IMG/VR virus record: IMGVR_UViG_3300008954_000257
Span: 1-24,883 of that record
Direction: 5' to 3' (one strand)
Source: a virus
DNA: 24,883 nucleotides
Below are positions 16,454 through 24,402 of the stretch, in pieces. Position 1 is the stretch's first letter. Each line of letters opens with the position of its first letter. A program made the translations under genes and the position numbers. The notes beneath the pieces were generated by a model that saw only the letters and a program-made list of their open reading frames with translations, had not been told where the DNA came from and searched no databases.

Positions 16454-16860
16454 TGAGAACACAACTACTCTGTACATTTACTAAAAGAAATCATTTCAAA
16501 GAAACGATTGATGTTATCATTGCTTGTAACGAAATCGTGTTTGATAAAATTTATGTGTTTCAAAATGAAAATGACCATCATCAACTAATCTGTACTTATA
16601 ATGTAGAGTATGATGAAGATGCTATACAAGATGTACCAGATACAATTTCATTACATAGAAAGAAACAAAGTAATACACTTTATACAATCAATGCTCTGAA
16701 TGATTTAATTCGTGAATTGAATGGTGGTAAATTAGATAAGTCATTTCCAATAGATTGGAACAATTATAGAAACTCTTTACTGCTTACAAATGAATCGGGA
16801 CTCAATAAAATACCTACAAGAATTTACTCAATAGTAGATGTAAAAACTTGGAATATATAG
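16453..16860 (+). CDS. Hypothetical conserved-looking protein, 135 residues
   Basis: ATG 16453 overlaps the preceding TAA by one base, so it is probably translationally coupled. The protein starts MRTQLLCTFTKRNHFKETID, has FDKIYVFQNENDHHQLICTY, then ISLHRKKQSNTLYTINALND and SFPIDWNNYRNSLLLT. An alpha/beta fold of small size is likely. I recall similar unnamed proteins in marine T4-like phages near replication genes, but know no function. It lacks resemblance to T4 RegA, which also lies in this part of T4-like genomes. It is the last gene before the gp32 unit. Confidence 0.78.
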   Translation: MRTQLLCTFTKRNHFKETIDVIIACNEIVFDKIYVFQNENDHHQLICTYNVEYDEDAIQDVPDTISLHRKKQSNTLYTINALNDLIRELNGGKLDKSFPIDWNNYRNSLLLTNESGLNKIPTRIYSIVDVKTWNI

Positions 16861-16889
16861 CAAAAAAAATTTTATTTAGGGTATATATA

Positions 16890-16901
16890 TTATACTTATA
16901 A
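16890..16901 (+). promoter_or_regulatory. Candidate phage promoter motif, copy 9 (gp32 unit)
   Basis: TTATACTTATAA lies in an AT-rich gap 61 bases before the ssDNA-binding protein start and shares the common core. A hairpin lies just downstream (16905-16922). Confidence 0.55.
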
Positions 16902-16904
16902 TTG

Positions 16905-16922
16905 AATCAGGTTATACTGATT
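16905..16922 (+). promoter_or_regulatory. Hairpin in gp32 leader, possible autogenous translational operator
   Basis: AATCAG, loop GTTATA and CTGATT form a perfect 6-bp hairpin. It is followed by about 40 bases of A-rich, apparently unstructured leader containing TTAACAAATTAACAC and the AAGGA site. T4 gp32 represses its own mRNA by nucleating on an upstream pseudoknot and spreading over an unstructured leader, and this arrangement is similar. The loop bases GTTA could pair with TAAC at 16929-16932, although the geometry is tight. Confidence 0.4.
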
Positions 16923-16962
16923 AAAAATTAACAAATTAACACTTAAAAATAAGGAATAAAAA

Positions 16963-17718
16963 ATGGATTTAAACGCAATCAAAAACCGTCTTAATCAACT
17001 TCAAGCAACAAATACAAGAACATCAAACTTATGGAAACCATCACCTGGTTCTCAGATAGTTAGAATTGTTCCGTATAAGTTCAATACAGATAATCCTTTT
17101 ATCGAGTTATATTTTCACTATGGCTTAGCTAATAAAAACTATCTATCACCGATATCTTTTGGAAGACCAGACCCGATTGAAGAGTTCGCACAGAAACTAA
17201 AATCAACTGGTTCAAAAGATGATTATCGTCTAGGTAAAAAAGTAGAAGCTAAAATGAGAACTTATGCTCCTGTTGTTGTTCGAGGTGAAGAATCACAGGG
17301 TGTAAGATTTTGGGGATTCGGTAAAACAGTTTATCAAGAATTACTTTCAATAATCGCTGACCCAGATTATGGTGATATTACAGATGCTGTTAGTGGTCGT
17401 GATATTGCTGTAGAGTTCAAAACAGCTGAAGAGACGGGTAAATCCTTTCCATCAACAACAATTAGGGTTAAACCTAATCAAACTCCAATTACAGAAGATG
17501 CATCGTTGTTAGAAACAATCAAAGAAACTCAGAAGAATATTACTGAGATTTATCAAGAGCGTTCGTATGAAGAACTAACAGAAGCTCTTAGTGAATATCT
17601 AAGTGGTACTTCAGAGGAAGAAGAACCAGTTACTGAAACTAAAGAAACGGTTTCTGAAACAAAATCTTATGATTCAAAGAAAACATCAGATGCATTTGAT
17701 GACTTATTCAATAGCTAA
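16963..17718 (+). CDS. Single-stranded DNA-binding protein (gp32-like)
   Basis: It coats ssDNA during replication and recombination and works with the recombinase and helicase encoded next. The N-terminus has a basic, helical segment like the T4 B domain (MDLNAIKNRLNQLQATNTRT) followed by WKPSPGSQIVRIVPYKFNTD. The core shows YFHYGLANKNYLSPISFGRP and RGEESQGVRFWGFGKTVYQE. The C-terminus is acidic and ends DAFDDLFNS, the usual partner-recruiting tail. The 251 residues contain no cysteine, so the zinc-binding ribbon of T4 gp32 is absent. AAGGA at 16952 precedes the ATG. It heads a block with uvsX, exonuclease and helicase. Confidence 0.92.
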   Translation: MDLNAIKNRLNQLQATNTRTSNLWKPSPGSQIVRIVPYKFNTDNPFIELYFHYGLANKNYLSPISFGRPDPIEEFAQKLKSTGSKDDYRLGKKVEAKMRTYAPVVVRGEESQGVRFWGFGKTVYQELLSIIADPDYGDITDAVSGRDIAVEFKTAEETGKSFPSTTIRVKPNQTPITEDASLLETIKETQKNITEIYQERSYEELTEALSEYLSGTSEEEEPVTETKETVSETKSYDSKKTSDAFDDLFNS

Positions 17719-17727
17719 ATGAAAACC

Positions 17728-17763
17728 TGTGGGTGGTTCTCTTACGACAATCACCCACATTTT
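17728..17763 (+). terminator. Stem-loop terminator or attenuator between gp32 and recombinase genes
   Basis: TGTGGGTG and CACCCACA form a perfect 8-bp stem, extended by a G-T and two T-A pairs, with a 10-base loop and four T directly after it (17760-17763). It starts 10 bases after the gp32 stop and ends just before the next ribosome binding site. Partial termination would give more gp32 than downstream proteins. Confidence 0.75.
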
Positions 17764-17777
17764 AATTGGAGAAAAAT

Positions 17778-18872
17778 ATGTCTACAAGAGACGAATTAGC
17801 TGGTGTCTTAGCGGACACTTTAAATAAACAATTCAAGGATATGAAAGTTGCATATTTCTTGGATGGTACAGATACAACACCTACTGATATTAAAGATTTT
17901 GTATCTACTGGTTCGACAATGTTAGATTTAGCAATATCTAACAAACCCAATGGTGGTATAGCTGTTGGTAGAATTACTGAAATTAATGGTTTAGAATCAA
18001 GTGGTAAATCACTACTTGGAGCTCATACGTTAGCTGAAACTCAGAAAAAAGGTGGTGTAGCTGTTTATATAGATACTGAAACAGCAGTTAGCACAGAATT
18101 TCTATCTGCTATTGGTGTCGATGTAGAAAGTATGTTATATCTACATTTGGAAACTGTAGAAGATATTTTTGCAGCTATCGAAGAGATTGTTGCAAAAGTT
18201 CGTGAATCAGACCAAGATAGATTGGTTACAATCTTAGTTGATTCTCTTGCTGCTGCTTCTACGAAAGTCGAGATGGAAGCTGACTTCGATAAAGATGGTT
18301 GGGCTACATCAAAGGCAATCGTAATATCAAAAGCTATGAGAAAAATAACTCAGATGATTGGAAGAGAAAAGATAGCTCTTGTGTTCACAAATCAACTCAG
18401 ACAAAAACTTGGTGTTATGTTTGGTGACCCGTGGACAACAAGTGGTGGTAAAGCTCTTCCATTTCACGCCTCAACTCGTATTAGATTAAAGAATACCGGA
18501 CAGATTAAAGACAAGAAGAACAACAATATTGGTATAAAGATGAGAGCTCAAGTCATAAAAAACAGACTTGGTCCTCCTATGAGACATGCTGATTTTGAAT
18601 TGTACTTTGAAACTGGAATCGATGATTACGGTAGCTGGTTAAAAGTTATGAAAGAACATAAACTTGTAAAACAAGGTGGTGCTTGGTATACTATGAATGA
18701 CCATCAAGGTAATGAACTAAAGTTTCAGTCTAAAGATTGGAATGAACAATTAGAAGACGAAGAATTTAGGGAATATTGTTATAATATGATTTGTGATAAA
18801 ATCATTCTTAAATACGAAAAGAACTTTGGTATTGATGACGTGGTAGTAGAAGAGGAAATGAGTGAAGAATAA
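17778..18872 (+). CDS. RecA/UvsX-family recombinase
   Basis: This is the ATP-dependent strand-exchange protein for recombination-dependent replication and repair. Walker A is GLESSGKS at residues 71-78 and Walker B is LVTILVD ending at Asp155. Other RecA-core features are VYIDTETAV (about 97-105) and a KIALVFTNQLRQKLG segment containing the L2-type QxR region. I chose ATG 17778 because GGAG at 17767-17770 provides the ribosome binding site; the upstream in-frame TTG at 17766 overlaps that site. The 364 residues compare with 391 for T4 UvsX. The acidic C-terminus (VVEEEMSEE) is typical of RecA-like proteins. The next gene starts inside its last codons, so the two are coupled. Confidence 0.93.
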   Translation: MSTRDELAGVLADTLNKQFKDMKVAYFLDGTDTTPTDIKDFVSTGSTMLDLAISNKPNGGIAVGRITEINGLESSGKSLLGAHTLAETQKKGGVAVYIDTETAVSTEFLSAIGVDVESMLYLHLETVEDIFAAIEEIVAKVRESDQDRLVTILVDSLAAASTKVEMEADFDKDGWATSKAIVISKAMRKITQMIGREKIALVFTNQLRQKLGVMFGDPWTTSGGKALPFHASTRIRLKNTGQIKDKKNNNIGIKMRAQVIKNRLGPPMRHADFELYFETGIDDYGSWLKVMKEHKLVKQGGAWYTMNDHQGNELKFQSKDWNEQLEDEEFREYCYNMICDKIILKYEKNFGIDDVVVEEEMSEE

Positions 18873-19875
18873 GTATCTATCTATTTTTGATGAAATCAAG
18901 AAAAAAGGTGGTTCACTTGACGACGGCAAACCCGATGATAAAGTGCTAATAGTAGATGGCTTAAATACTTTTATAAGAGTATTTTCAGTTATACCAACTA
19001 CTAATGATGATGGAATTCACATTGGTGGAATAGTTGGTTTTCTACGAAGTTTGGGTTTTACAATTAATATGTTTAGTCCCACTCGTGTTATCATAGTATT
19101 TGATGGCAAGGGTGGGTCTAGTCGTCGCAGAAAACTATATCCAGAATATAAGAAGACTCGTAAGTCAAAATACAGAGTTAACAGGTCATATGATTTTGCT
19201 TCTCAAGAAGATGAGAAACAGAATATGGTAATGCAACTACAAAGAATTGTTGAGTATTTAGAAACATTACCTGTTACGGTTATGTCATATGACAACATAG
19301 AAGCTGATGATACTATTGGTTATCTATGTAGACAAGTTTTAACTGAATCTGAAATAACAGTTATGTCTACTGATAAAGATTTCCTTCAGTTAGCAAATGG
19401 TAGAATAAAAATATGGAGTCCTACTAAAAAGAAATTATATAATGAACAAGCTGTATTAGATGAATATGGTATTTCATCTCATAATTACATTTGGTACAGA
19501 GTATTAGATGGTGATAAATCAGATAATATATCTGGTGTTAGAGGTTTAGGTCTAAAAACTATTAAAAAAAAATTACCTTTTTTAGAAGAAAGTAGAATAG
19601 TTAATATAGACGAGGTATTATCAGAATTACCAGATTCAAAAGATGTTATAGAATTGAATTATAAACTAATGCAATTATCTGATGTAGATATTTCAGGTTC
19701 AACAAAAACAAAAATTGTAAATAGTGTAAGACAACCAATAAATAGGTTAATTAAATATAAATTTCAGAAAATGTTTTTAGAAGATAAAATGTGGTCCGCG
19801 TTACCTAACCTTAATAGTTGGTTATTAACTACATTTAATCAATTAAACAAATATGCTGAGAAGACACATGAATGA
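18862..19875 (+). CDS. 5'-3' exonuclease / flap endonuclease (T4 RNase H-like)
   Basis: It probably removes RNA primers and 5' flaps from lagging-strand fragments. The catalytic layout of the PIN/FEN family is complete: VLIVDGLN (Asp32), VIIVFDGKGGSSRRRKLYPE (Asp81 with the basic clamp, then YKKTRK), NIEADDTIGYL (Glu147, Asp149, Asp150), MSTDKDFLQL (Asp171, Asp173), LDGDKSDNISGV (Asp218, Asp221), and a helix-hairpin-helix GVRGLGLKT at 225-233. It uses a GTG start at 18862, preceded by AGAGG, and overlaps the end of the recombinase gene by 11 bases. Its length of 337 residues is close to T4 RNase H (305). Confidence 0.92.
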   Translation: MKNKYLSIFDEIKKKGGSLDDGKPDDKVLIVDGLNTFIRVFSVIPTTNDDGIHIGGIVGFLRSLGFTINMFSPTRVIIVFDGKGGSSRRRKLYPEYKKTRKSKYRVNRSYDFASQEDEKQNMVMQLQRIVEYLETLPVTVMSYDNIEADDTIGYLCRQVLTESEITVMSTDKDFLQLANGRIKIWSPTKKKLYNEQAVLDEYGISSHNYIWYRVLDGDKSDNISGVRGLGLKTIKKKLPFLEESRIVNIDEVLSELPDSKDVIELNYKLMQLSDVDISGSTKTKIVNSVRQPINRLIKYKFQKMFLEDKMWSALPNLNSWLLTTFNQLNKYAEKTHE

Positions 19876-21235
19876 AACACTAACACAATTTGGAACATCA
19901 TTTCAAGCTAAAATTATTGCATCACTATTACGTGATATGAAATTTCTACAGACTATTAATGATATTCTTCAACCAAATATGTTTGATTCAGATTCAAATA
20001 AGTGGTTAGTTAAAACCATACGTGATTATTATTATGAATATAAAAAACAACCTACACTTGAAGTTATAAAATATAAAATAGATGAGATAGATAATGATGT
20101 TTTAAAAGTTGGAGTTATAGATAAATTACGAGATGTTTGGAAACATATTGAAGCAACTGATTTAGAATTTGTTCAGGAGAGAACACTTGATTTTTGTAAG
20201 AATCAAACACTTAAAAATGCTATTTTAGATTCAGTAAACCTTTTAGAAAATAAAGATTATGACGGTATAAAGTCTATCATAGATGAAGCAATGAAAGCAG
20301 GTACGACACGGGATTTAGGTCACGATTATATTTTGTCATTAGAACATAGACTTGAACAATCAGCAAGAACAACGACACCAACACCTTGGGATATTATAAA
20401 TGAAATTATGGATGGTGGTCTCGGTCAAGGTGAACTTGGAGTCGTAGTCGCACCGGCCGGTATAGGTAAATCTTGGACATTACAAGCTATCGGCGCGGGA
20501 GCATTGAAACAAAACAAAACTGTAATACATTATACTCTTGAGTTAAATGAGAATTATGTTGGATTAAGATATGATAGTATTTTCACTGGTGTTACAACAG
20601 CAAATATTAAATATTATAAAAGTGAAGTCAAAGAAAAGTTAGAAAAACTTCCAGGTAAATTATTGATAAAGTATTTTGCTACTAAGTCAGCTAGTGTACA
20701 GACACTCGGAGCTCACTTAAAACAAATAGAATTGAGTGGGTTAAAACCTGACTTAGTACTTGTAGACTATGCTGATATAATAATGCCGACAGGACATTTT
20801 AGAGAAAAAAGACATGCACTTGGTAACATCTATGAAGATTTAAGAGGATTAGCTGGTGAATTAGAAGTTCCTATCTGGACTGCTTCACAGGCAAATCGTT
20901 CTGCTCTTGAAGAGGATGTGATTGGTGCTGATAAAGTAGCTGAAGATTATAGTAAAGTTATGACTGCTGATTTTGTTATGAGTATGAGTAGAAAAGTAGA
21001 AGACAAGATTGCTAATACAGGTAGATTTCACGTGATTAAAAATAGATTTGGTATTGATGGTGTAACTTATCCGTCTACGATAAATACTAATATTGGTCAA
21101 ATACAAATTTTTGAAGGTAGTAGTCAGTTCGGAAAAGATGCACAAAGTAAGATGAATAATAGTGATGAGTTCTTGAGAAAAGAGTTAGCGAACAAGTACA
21201 AAGATATGGAAAAAAAAGTTGAAGGATTTGAATAA
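19868..21235 (+). CDS. DnaB-family replicative helicase (gp41-like)
   Basis: This is a hexameric 5'-3' helicase that unwinds the fork. The N-terminal 150 residues form a helical domain. The RecA-like motor follows with GLGQGELGVVVAPAGIGKSW (Walker A, residues 195-202), HYTLELNENYVGLR, LVLVDYADII (Walker B, Asp300), TASQANRSALEED (Gln sensor) and a basic VIKNRFG segment near the arginine finger. I prefer ATG 19868 (GAGAAG upstream, overlapping the exonuclease stop) over ATG 19853, which lacks a binding site. At 455 residues it is close to T4 gp41 (475). No primase domain is fused and no primase gene is in this window. Confidence 0.92.
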   Translation: MNETLTQFGTSFQAKIIASLLRDMKFLQTINDILQPNMFDSDSNKWLVKTIRDYYYEYKKQPTLEVIKYKIDEIDNDVLKVGVIDKLRDVWKHIEATDLEFVQERTLDFCKNQTLKNAILDSVNLLENKDYDGIKSIIDEAMKAGTTRDLGHDYILSLEHRLEQSARTTTPTPWDIINEIMDGGLGQGELGVVVAPAGIGKSWTLQAIGAGALKQNKTVIHYTLELNENYVGLRYDSIFTGVTTANIKYYKSEVKEKLEKLPGKLLIKYFATKSASVQTLGAHLKQIELSGLKPDLVLVDYADIIMPTGHFREKRHALGNIYEDLRGLAGELEVPIWTASQANRSALEEDVIGADKVAEDYSKVMTADFVMSMSRKVEDKIANTGRFHVIKNRFGIDGVTYPSTINTNIGQIQIFEGSSQFGKDAQSKMNNSDEFLRKELANKYKDMEKKVEGFE

Positions 21236-21260
21236 AAAATCAAATCAAGTCAAATATATA

Positions 21261-21272
21261 TTATATTTATGA
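21261..21272 (+). promoter_or_regulatory. Candidate phage promoter motif, copy 10 (reductase)
   Basis: TTATATTTATGA is located in the 76-base gap before the ribonucleotide reductase gene and carries the ATAYTTAT core. Confidence 0.5.
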
Positions 21273-21311
21273 GTGTTACAGGGAATAGATTTTAAAGGGA
21301 GTATATATTAA

Positions 21312-24300
21312 ATGGAAAAATTTCAGTTATCAGAAAAGTTTATACATAAGTACAAAAGAAAAAAAGCACCTTTTGGGTTTAATGGTCTTGGTGAACTCGT
21401 TTATATGAGAACCTATTCAAGAATTAAAGAAGATGGAAAAAATGAAAGATGGTGGGAAACCGTTCAAAGGGTTGTAGAAGGAACATATTCAATGCAAATG
21501 AATTGGATTAGTTCTCATCAATTAGGTTGGAATCCTTGGCAAGCACAAAAGTCAGCACAAGAAATGTATGATAGAATGTTTAATATGAAGTTCTTACCAC
21601 CAGGTCGTGGTTTATGGGCTATGGGAACACCAATCACCGAAGAAAAGAAGTTATATGCAGCATTAAATAATTGTGCTTTTGTTTCTACTTCTACAATAAA
21701 AGACGATTATTCAAAACCATTTTGTTTCTTAATGGATGCATCAATGTTAGGAGTTGGTGTAGGTTTTGATACAAAAGGTGCAGGTGAGATTATAGTTAAA
21801 GGTGTAAATTGGGATAGAAATCAAGAAATGTTTACTATACCTGATACAAGAGAGGGTTGGGTAGAATCTCTCAGATTATTATTAGAAAGTTATTTTCATG
21901 GAACTGCACCTGTTGGATTTGATTATTCAGAGATAAGAGAAGCTGGAGAACCAATCAAAGGTTTTGGCGGAGTTAGTTCAGGACCTGACCCATTAAAAGA
22001 AGTACACGAAGATATTGTAAAAGTATTAGAAAATAATGTGGGTGAACCAATCACAGTAACTACAATCGTGGATATAATGAACCTAATTGGTAAATGTGTT
22101 GTTGCCGGTAATGTTAGAAGAACAGCGGAAATTGTGTTCGGTGATCCACATGATGAAGAATATTTAGATTTAAAGAATTATAAAGTAAATAAACACAGAG
22201 AAACTTATGGTTGGACTTCAAACAATTCGATATTTGCAGAACTTGGTATGGATTATACAGAAGTAGCAAAACGTATTGTGGATAATGGTGAGCCAGGTTT
22301 AGCGTGGTTAGACAATATGAGACATTATTCTCGTATGAAAAATGGTGGAGATGATAAAGACCATAGAGTTGCAGGCGGAAATCCTTGTATTGTTGGTGAA
22401 ACATTAGTAGCAGTAGCTGATGGTAGAAACGCGGTTCCAATTAAAGATTTAGTAGATACTCAATATCCAGTTTATTCGGCCGATGGAAATGGAAAAGTAG
22501 TTATCAAACAATCAATTAAAACTTGGAAAACAAAAGAAAATACAGAAGTATGGAAACTTACTTTGGATGATGGTTCTACTTTATTAGCAACACCGGATCA
22601 TAAAATTATGCTACGAAGTGGTGAATATAAAGAACTTAGAGATTTACAAAAAGATGAATCAGTATTTCCATTTAATAGTTTTAGTAATAAAGGTTATAGA
22701 AATATACGAGGTACTGGTAAAAGAGCGAGTGGTATAAGGCAGTATAGATTGATTACTGAAAATGAACTTGGTTATATGCCTAACGCCAAAGAGTATGCTA
22801 TTCATCATATAGATTTTGATAAGACAAATGATAGGTGGGATAATTTAGATGTTATGACTCAATCAGAACATAGTAGATTACATAGATTAGATAAGAATCC
22901 TATGCATAATCCAGAATATGTAGAAAAGATGAAAGAAACTACTCGTATTAACGGCGGCCGCCACGGTGACCGGAATAGTATGTACGGTAAGAAGCATAAA
23001 GATTCTACATTAAAATCTATTGGTAAAAAGTCAAAAGAAAATTGGGAAAATCAACGAGATTTTATGATTGAATCTATTAAAAATGGTATGACTGATGAAG
23101 TTAGACAATATATCTCAAACAAAAGAAAAGAAAGAACAGTATGGGTTGATTGGAATTGTCCAGTGTGTAATGAATATAAGACACTTACAGAATATCAAGC
23201 ATCCAAAAGAAAAACTTGTAGTTATTCTTGTTCCAATGTTAAAAGAGGAATGGTCAATCAAGGTATTTGGAATCACAAAGTTGTATCGGTTGAATTTTAT
23301 GGATATGAAGATGTTTATGATATGACTGTTGAAGATACACATAATTTTGGTGTGATAACGTCTACAAAAGACGACACATATTTAGATTCATCTGGTTTGT
23401 TTATCCATAATTGCCTAGAGCAAAGTTTGGAAAGCTACGAACTTTGCTGTCTTGTAGAAACATTTCCAAACAATCACGATGATTTTGAAGATTATAAAAG
23501 AACACTTAAATATGCGTATTTGTATGCAAAATCAGTAACACTCGGTAGAACACATTGGAGTGATACAAACAGAGTGATGTTAAGAAATCGTAGAATTGGA
23601 TGTAGTGTAAGCGGCGTTGCTCAGTTTATCACAAACAGAGGTTTAGATGAATTAAGAAATTGGTTGGAGAACGGATATGATGTTATCCAAGATTGGGATG
23701 AAATGTATTCAGATTGGTTTGCAATACCGAAGTCGAAAAAAACGACTTCAGTCAAACCAAGTGGAACTGTATCATTATTAGCTGGCGCGACACCAGGTTT
23801 ACATTATCCTGAGAGTAGATTTTATATAAGACGAATTAGACTATCTAAACATTCAGAATTATTAGAACCACTAAAGAAAGCAGGTTACAAAATAGAACCA
23901 ACATTTGGTTCAGAAGATACAACAATGGTTGTTGAAGTTCCAGTAGATGTAGGAGAGGGAATTAGAACAGCATCTGAATTATCTATTTGGGAACAATTCT
24001 CATTGGCATCATTTATGCAAAGACATTGGGCAGACAATCAAGTAAGTTGTACGGTTACATTTGACCCTGAAACTGAGGGAAATCAAATAACAAACGTATT
24101 AAATTATTTTCAGTATCATTTAAAAGGTATTTCACTATTACCAAGACTCGATAGTGGTGCATATCCACAAATGCCATATGAAGCTATAGATGAAAAAGAG
24201 TATAATAAACAAGTTAAGAAACTTGGTAGACTTACATTCGGTGTAATCAAAAATGAAGAAGCAGAAATCGACCGTTTTTGTAATAACGATAGCTGCGAGG

Positions 24301-24347
24301 TAGTTCCTGCTACAGGAGATAATGATGACCAAGAATATGCTAATTAA
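21312..24347 (+). CDS. nrdJ: Class II (adenosylcobalamin-dependent) ribonucleotide reductase, intein-containing precursor
   Basis: After splicing the enzyme reduces ribonucleotides to deoxyribonucleotides using a cobalamin-generated thiyl radical. Extein landmarks fit the monomeric Lactobacillus-type enzyme: FLPPGRGLWAMGTP, NNCAFVSTS (Cys121, redox pair), GGNP directly joined after splicing to CLEQSLESYELCCLVETF, and SVKPSGTVSLLAGATPG. Cys701 (radical site) and Cys712 (redox pair) are 11 residues apart, as are Cys408 and Cys419 in that enzyme. The C-terminus has FCNNDSCEVV, matching the C-x4-C reductant relay. The exteins total 669 residues, a little shorter than the bacterial enzyme (739). 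GGGAG at 21297 precedes ATG 21312. It needs host cobalamin and no partner subunit. Confidence 0.95.
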   Translation: MEKFQLSEKFIHKYKRKKAPFGFNGLGELVYMRTYSRIKEDGKNERWWETVQRVVEGTYSMQMNWISSHQLGWNPWQAQKSAQEMYDRMFNMKFLPPGRGLWAMGTPITEEKKLYAALNNCAFVSTSTIKDDYSKPFCFLMDASMLGVGVGFDTKGAGEIIVKGVNWDRNQEMFTIPDTREGWVESLRLLLESYFHGTAPVGFDYSEIREAGEPIKGFGGVSSGPDPLKEVHEDIVKVLENNVGEPITVTTIVDIMNLIGKCVVAGNVRRTAEIVFGDPHDEEYLDLKNYKVNKHRETYGWTSNNSIFAELGMDYTEVAKRIVDNGEPGLAWLDNMRHYSRMKNGGDDKDHRVAGGNPCIVGETLVAVADGRNAVPIKDLVDTQYPVYSADGNGKVVIKQSIKTWKTKENTEVWKLTLDDGSTLLATPDHKIMLRSGEYKELRDLQKDESVFPFNSFSNKGYRNIRGTGKRASGIRQYRLITENELGYMPNAKEYAIHHIDFDKTNDRWDNLDVMTQSEHSRLHRLDKNPMHNPEYVEKMKETTRINGGRHGDRNSMYGKKHKDSTLKSIGKKSKENWENQRDFMIESIKNGMTDEVRQYISNKRKERTVWVDWNCPVCNEYKTLTEYQASKRKTCSYSCSNVKRGMVNQGIWNHKVVSVEFYGYEDVYDMTVEDTHNFGVITSTKDDTYLDSSGLFIHNCLEQSLESYELCCLVETFPNNHDDFEDYKRTLKYAYLYAKSVTLGRTHWSDTNRVMLRNRRIGCSVSGVAQFITNRGLDELRNWLENGYDVIQDWDEMYSDWFAIPKSKKTTSVKPSGTVSLLAGATPGLHYPESRFYIRRIRLSKHSELLEPLKKAGYKIEPTFGSEDTTMVVEVPVDVGEGIRTASELSIWEQFSLASFMQRHWADNQVSCTVTFDPETEGNQITNVLNYFQYHLKGISLLPRLDSGAYPQMPYEAIDEKEYNKQVKKLGRLTFGVIKNEEAEIDRFCNNDSCEVVPATGDNDDQEYAN
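22386..23411 (+). mobile_element. Intein with HNH homing endonuclease in the reductase gene
   Basis: The element is 342 residues. It starts CIVGETLVAVADGRNAVPIK (block A, Cys1), has block B LLATPDHKIML (TxxH, His72), block F YDMTVEDTHNFGVI and ends SSGLFIHN, with Asn342 followed by extein Cys. All splicing residues are present. The endonuclease part contains an HNH motif, AIHHIDFDKTNDRWDNLDV then QSEHSRLH (about residues 138-166), NUMOD3-like segments (NPMHNPEYVE, NSMYGKKHKDS) and a Cys pair set C-x2-C (258-261) and C-x3-C (278-282) suggesting a zinc ribbon. It sits between Pro and the catalytic Cys, an invariant site that escapes loss by mutation. The endonuclease appears intact, so the intein may still be mobile. 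Confidence 0.93.
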
Positions 24348-24368
24348 AAATTTCACATACCCGACAAA

Positions 24369-24402
24369 ACAGGCAGTTGACGCACCTGTAAAAAAATGCG
24401 TC
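24369..24402 (+). repeat. Two overlapping inverted repeats before the TonB receptor gene
   Basis: ACAGG (24369-24373) pairs with CCTGT (24385-24389), and GACGCA (24379-24384) pairs with TGCGTC (24397-24402). The stems are mutually exclusive. TTGACG at 24377-24382 could be a -35 box but no convincing -10 is seen. The phage ATAYTTAT motif is absent from this gap. Confidence 0.4.

Noticed and set aside
22950-22973. NotI-type site as a cloning scar
   Set aside because: The reading frame continues without interruption through a plausible endonuclease segment, so there is no sign of vector sequence.
23095-23325. Alternate-frame plus-strand ORF inside the intein
   Set aside because: It overlaps the zinc-ribbon and block F coding region of the intact intein, has no recognisable motif and lies in the wrong frame.
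24369-24402. Riboswitch before the TonB receptor gene
   Set aside because: The gap is only 84 bases and shows short alternative stems but no cobalamin riboswitch features such as a B12 box; too little to call.
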